A DNA stretch of 64,000 bases, from contig JAVTVY010018738.1 of NCBI GenBank assembly GCA_036873755.1, forward strand, positions 1 to 64,000, given 5' to 3'. This document shows positions 62,437-64,000 of the stretch, one piece after another (within the stretch, counting starts at the first letter, position 1; every line of letters begins with the position of its first letter). The notes beneath the pieces were generated by a model. The model saw only the letters and a list, made by a program, of their open reading frames with translations. It did no database searches and was not told where the DNA came from. Position numbers and translations under genes: made by a program. The DNA is from Hanleya hanleyi (lineage: Eukaryota > Mollusca > Polyplacophora > Lepidopleurida > Hanleyidae).

Positions 62437-64000
62437 AATTCTCAAATGCTTGTTCTTGTACATAACACATTCTTGTATATAGTAATTCTTGTTATGTATT
62501 GTACATTCTTCGAATTCGCCGAGTGGTTTACCTATCACTTCCAATGGATGTATATTTACCTATGACTTCGAATCTCACTCCTGACAAATTTTGTTCTACA
62601 CAGTAATTCTTGTTAAACGTATGTTGTTCCTATTATACAACTCTATTGTATGTCTATAGTAGTACCTACCATATTACATTATTTCGCCCAGTGGTTTAAA
62701 TTTAAAGGTTTACCTTCGAATGTATTGTATATACTACACACATTGTTGTTTGTATTATACAACTCTATTGTACATTCTTCGAATTCTCATGAATATCCAA
62801 TCTACATAGTCTGTATACAGTACTTTGATTCGCGTTCCCGACAGTTCTTGTACATTGTGATTCTTGTTTGTATTATACATATGAAATCTTCTTGTACATA
62901 ATATATAGTAATTCTTCTTCACCTGAATAAGAAATTGTAAGTTTCACGTTTTATCAGAATTCATGAATTATTTATTTTTAGCCCAAAAATAATCAGTGGA
63001 GAATTTCTCATCAAACTAAGAAATACAAAGTCATTCAGACTTTCAAGGAGAGACTTGGAGACTGTTGAATTATCCAGACCACCTCAAATTTATGGAAACT
63101 TCAGACCATGCATGCCCGAGGCTAATTCATCCAATTCTCAGGTCACGACTTCCGAGGGAGCATTTTACCTGAATACTTCTCAAACTATTTCTTCCCGGGA
63201 TTGAAGTGAAATTTACATTATTATGATTAATAAACACGTGTTAAAACTGCCTGTTCAGTGCGGTTTACACTGACAATTTCTGGCCACGATCTTGTCCGAC
63301 TAAAGAAAATTTAGCGTAACATCGGACTTCATCTGGGTGTACAGTGATAATTAGTAACAGTTATTGGGATAATGACACGTCGACATTAGCTATCGGATGT
63401 CCTCGTTCAATGGCATACAACTTTGGCACATTTCATGCGCTGGTTCGATCACTAGACCGATCTAAAAGAAGGTGTTTTTTTTCTCTCAGCTTCATTTTCG
63501 AGGCCATGTTATTAACCTGGTCTATGTATAGGGTATATACTATGTAGTGTAATTTTCCATGCTTGGCAACACTGGCTCGCGCTTTGAAATATGACCATGT
63601 ATGACTATGAGTATTGTAATAAGCTATATATATATTTATATATATATATAATTTAGTGTTTCTAAGAAATCTCTGACTAAAGAGTGCTACTTAGCCCTGT
63701 GGTCCGTGGTATATCGAAATATTCGCTCCGTGAACGTGGTGCGCTCCGTTGACTGGTGACGGCCCCCGCAAATTTCTTTGACCATATTTCTCTTTGCTGT
63801 TCGTCCGAAACACTTCCACTGAGTGATGGGTGAAATACAACTGTATTTGCATTTATGTGCGAGTTTGATAGTATATTAGCGGGAGTGTGGCATTCGCCAG
63901 GAAACAAATTCACCGAGACTGGATAACGAATTTATTTCTACGAGCAGCCGAAAACAGTGAACGCGGAAAGAGTTTGTGTACAGAGGCGAGGTACGGAGGA
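62437..64000. other. No recognisable gene
   Basis: AT-rich sequence with recurring CTTGTACATT / GTATTATAC words up to 62900 and a TATA microsatellite at 63625-63652. I see no gene, and no Polinton right end. Confidence 0.4.

Noticed and set aside
63105..63125. CCCGAG as right target duplication of element D
   Set aside because: The bases before it (CATGCATG) do not match the expected inverted end, so this is a chance match.

Overview
The window looks like invertebrate nuclear DNA, most likely from a mollusc (inference). The reasons are AT-rich spacer DNA, many nested retroelement fossils, a 5S-headed SINE, and transposons of the Polinton/Maverick (adintovirus-like) class. I found no ordinary host gene. 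Almost everything that can be recognised is mobile DNA, and most of it is broken.

The centrepiece is a Polinton, 'element A', at 23153-40214 (17,062 bp). It has ~1.9 kb terminal inverted repeats (TIRs) that begin AGTAGTATA and is flanked by a perfect 6-bp target duplication (TGTGTC). Its minus strand carries a zinc-finger protein fused to a domain otherwise found at the start of Polinton DNA polymerase. Its plus strand carries a small tail-anchored protein, two tandem paralogues that look like double PC4 (ssDNA-binding) proteins, an integrase, a mucin-like membrane protein, a packaging ATPase, three small or basic virion-type proteins, a penton-like minor capsid protein, a double-jelly-roll major capsid protein and an adenain-type protease. 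It has no polymerase gene. The integrase, ATPase and major capsid genes are broken. The 3' part of the capsid cluster plus part of the TIR is tandemly duplicated (33.5-38.9 kb), and the two copies carry different lesions.

Two more elements look like palindromic derivatives of Polintons. Element B (46116-54748, perfect target duplication ATGGAA) is an inverted repeat with ~4.2-4.4 kb arms, a divergent pair of zinc-finger genes and no integrase, capsid or polymerase. Element E (7714-13268) has the same design: Polinton TIR, repeat array, zinc-finger gene, palindrome centre and the start of a second zinc-finger gene. It is cut off by an LTR retrotransposon. Element D (from 57761) has a Polinton-type left end and a badly decayed polymerase gene. 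Element C is a lone right end at 1-181. Their ends share a consensus with TGACGTCA near the tip. A, B and E share TGCGCATGCGCA palindromes. Several genes share a 3' hairpin module just before AATAAA.

The rest is the substrate of these insertions: a DIRS-like reverse transcriptase fossil (2.0-2.8 kb), two TA-flanked inverted-repeat elements (1.0-1.9 and 5.5-6.4 kb), gypsy fragments (6.6-7.7, 22.2-23.15 and 40.2-40.6 kb, the last two forming one integrase split by element A), I-type LINE fragments (7.1-7.6 and 54.8-56.7 kb), a gypsy-family element with integrase upstream of reverse transcriptase (Gmr1-like, 13.3-19.9 kb), and long stretches with nothing recognisable.
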